Shown here: positions 5,616 to 6,650 of the stretch, piece by piece | How positions within the stretch are numbered: the first letter of the stretch is position 1 | How the letters are laid out: each line of letters starts with the position of its first letter | Assembly (NCBI GenBank): GCA_024709185.1 | Contig: JANJXE010000176.1 | Coordinates: forward strand, 1 to 6,650 | From: Paludibacter sp. | GTDB lineage: Bacteria; Bacteroidota; Bacteroidia; Bacteroidales; Paludibacteraceae | DNA length: 6,650 bases | Reading direction: 5' to 3' | Translations under genes and position numbers: made by a program | The notes under the pieces: model-generated | The model's database searches: none | Told to the model about the DNA's origin: nothing | The model's input: the letters and a program-made list of their open reading frames with translations, nothing else

Positions 5616-6431
5616 ATGTTAGGCGCAATTTTGGGTGATATCACTGGTTCCATTTACGAATTCAACAACATCAAAACCACTGATTTTGAGTTGTATCATC
5701 CATCGATGACTTTCACCGATGATTCTATTTTAACCATTGCGGTGGCGGATTGGCTGTTGGGCGGGGAGCTTTCGAAGGAAGCTCTGGTGGTGAAGCTGAA
5801 AGAGTATGTGCTACGCTATCCGTATCCGATGGGGGGCTATGGGGCGCGGTTTAATTCCTGGGCCGGCAGTCAACGGTCGGAACCTTACAACAGCTGGGGC
5901 AATGGTTCGGCCATGCGGGTGGCGGCTGTGGGGTGGGCTTTCGATACGCTGGAAGAAACTCTGGAAGTGGCGAGGCGCTCTGCCGAAATCACCCACAATC
6001 ATCCCGAAGGCATCAAAGGAGCCCAAGCTACTGCAGCAGCTATTTTCCTGGCGCGAAAGGGTGCTTCCAAAAATCAAATAAAAGTATATGTGGAAGAGTG
6101 CTACGGATACGATCTCTCGCGTACCTGTGACACAATCAGGCCCGGCTATCATTTCAACGAAAGTTGCCGCGAAACGGTTCCGGAGGCCATCATCGCTTTT
6201 CTCGACAGTACTGATTTTGAATCGGCCATTCGACTGGCGGTATCGCTGGGAGGTGACAGCGATACGCTGGCCTGCATTACGGGGGGCATTGCCGAAGCGT
6301 TTTACGGGATGAAGGGTGTGCCTGCCGGAAAGATTCATCCTGCATCAGAAAAGATAGATTTTACAACCTTTACACTGAATAAACTGCCCGAAGATTTGCG
6401 TGCGATTGTTAAAACAATTCTTTTGGGTTGA
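5616..6431 (+). CDS. ADP-ribosylglycohydrolase family protein (DraG/ARH type)
   Basis: The 271-residue product belongs to the ADP-ribosylglycohydrolases (PF03747), binuclear-metal enzymes that remove ADP-ribose from arginine, other protein sites, nucleic acids or small metabolites. Motifs in order are LGDITGSIYEF (6-16), the metal-site FTDDS (33-37, with T34, D35, D36), the glycine-rich GNGSAMR (96-101 region), HNHPEGIKGAQATA (127-140) and the second metal site LGGDSDTLACITGGIAEAFYG (211-231, with D214, D216 and T217). The set is complete, so activity is expected. Family length is usually about 260-320, so the protein looks full length. ATG at 5616 is right, because the family's N-terminal GDxxGS motif begins six residues later. 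It is cytosolic, with no signal peptide. No ADP-ribosyltransferase partner is encoded in the window, so the target is unknown; a DraG-like nitrogenase role has no support here. It is far more GC-rich than the helicase gene. Its 3' end overlaps the convergent gene at 6409. Confidence 0.93.
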   Translation: MLGAILGDITGSIYEFNNIKTTDFELYHPSMTFTDDSILTIAVADWLLGGELSKEALVVKLKEYVLRYPYPMGGYGARFNSWAGSQRSEPYNSWGNGSAMRVAAVGWAFDTLEETLEVARRSAEITHNHPEGIKGAQATAAAIFLARKGASKNQIKVYVEECYGYDLSRTCDTIRPGYHFNESCRETVPEAIIAFLDSTDFESAIRLAVSLGGDSDTLACITGGIAEAFYGMKGVPAGKIHPASEKIDFTTFTLNKLPEDLRAIVKTILLG

Positions 6432-6650
6432 TCTTCAGAAACTCTTCGAAGGGTATGCCTCCGGTTCCAATCAGTAAAACCTTTTCGGGATGGAACTTAT
6501 CGGCAAAAACCTGCATACCTGCATTTTCCGGTTTCATACCGCTTTTTACTTCAAGTCCAATGACTTTATTCCCTTTTTCCAGAATAAAATCGACTTCATT
6601 GTTGCCTTCGCGCCAGTAGCTGAGTTTGTATCGTTCCGAAATGGAATGAT
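6409..6650 (-). CDS. AAA_14/DUF4143 ATP-binding protein, C-terminal fragment (runs off right edge)
   Basis: Only the last 80 codons are in the window; the ATPase core and start lie beyond base 6650. Read on the minus strand, the fragment contains RYKLSYWREGNNEVDFIL, then EKGNKVIGLEVKSG, then a tail with KFHPEKVLLIGTGGIPFEEFL and a stop at 6411-6409. The W-R-x-x-x-x-N-E-V-D-F block followed by G-L-E-V-K-S-G is the signature end of the large family of archaeal/bacterial ATPases with an AAA_14 domain and a C-terminal DUF4143 domain, whose end resembles a PD-(D/E)XK fold (here D in EVDF and E-x-K in LEVKSG). These are usually near 380-400 residues; their cellular role is poorly known, and they are abundant and variable in Bacteroidota. 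The N-terminal Walker motifs cannot be checked here. The gene is convergent with the ADP-ribosylglycohydrolase, and the two coding ends overlap by 23 bases. Confidence 0.88.
   Translation of the reverse strand, partial: HSISERYKLSYWREGNNEVDFILEKGNKVIGLEVKSGMKPENAGMQVFADKFHPEKVLLIGTGGIPFEEFLKINPKELF

Noticed and set aside
5811..6338. 175-codon minus-strand frame, with shorter plus-strand frames, inside the ADP-ribosylglycohydrolase gene.
   Set aside because: These are shadows of a GC-rich gene whose family motifs are complete in the chosen frame.
6428..6619. 63-codon plus-strand frame at the right edge.
   Set aside because: The opposite strand here encodes the clear DUF4143 C-terminus with E-V-D-F and L-E-V-K-S-G motifs.

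Overview
The window reads as a chromosomal segment from a member of the Bacteroidota, probably of the order Bacteroidales. The evidence is a SusC/RagA-type outer-membrane transporter, start codons without clear Shine-Dalgarno sequences, and promoter-like sequences of the Bacteroidota type (TTTG around -33 and TAnnTTTG around -7). The order is an inference from protein style; no marker gene is present.

Layout: (1) bases 1-861, minus strand: the N-terminal 287 codons of a SusC/RagA TonB-linked transporter running off the left edge. (2) 862-1254: a divergent intergenic region with one promoter candidate per side. (3) 1255-2043, plus: a stand-alone catalytic domain of the 2-oxoacid dehydrogenase E2/chloramphenicol acetyltransferase fold. 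(4) 2044-2661: 618 bases without a credible gene. The first half is a dense set of imperfect repeats built on TCGG/CCGA words and includes a 27-base inverted repeat with one mismatch. (5) 2662-4638, plus: a 658-residue protein joining an N-terminal PD-(D/E)XK nuclease-like domain to a Schlafen group 3-like (DUF2075) helicase domain. (6) 4639-4899: a spacer with a perfect 23-base palindrome. (7) 4900-5250, plus: a small Trp-rich acidic protein of unknown function. (8) 5251-5615: a spacer holding a cluster of four 9-base repeats overlapping a hairpin. (9) 5616-6431, plus: an ADP-ribosylglycohydrolase (DraG/ARH family). (10) 6409-6650, minus: the C-terminus of an AAA_14/DUF4143 ATPase, overlapping the previous gene tail-to-tail by 23 bases.

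Base composition changes across the window. Sample 60-base lines have 36 G+C in the transporter (361-420), 19 in the helicase (2701-2760) and 38 in the ADP-ribosylglycohydrolase (5881-5940). The helicase gene therefore looks like an acquired gene between more GC-rich genes. Its long spacers and lack of tightly packed neighbours suggest an accessory locus rather than a conserved operon.

The best candidate for an under-described system is the nuclease-helicase fusion, possibly together with the small protein downstream. All core motifs of both domains are visible, and such architectures are plausible in phage defence or nucleic-acid quality control, but nothing in the window proves that role. 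No tRNA, rRNA, CRISPR array, integrase or transposase was seen.
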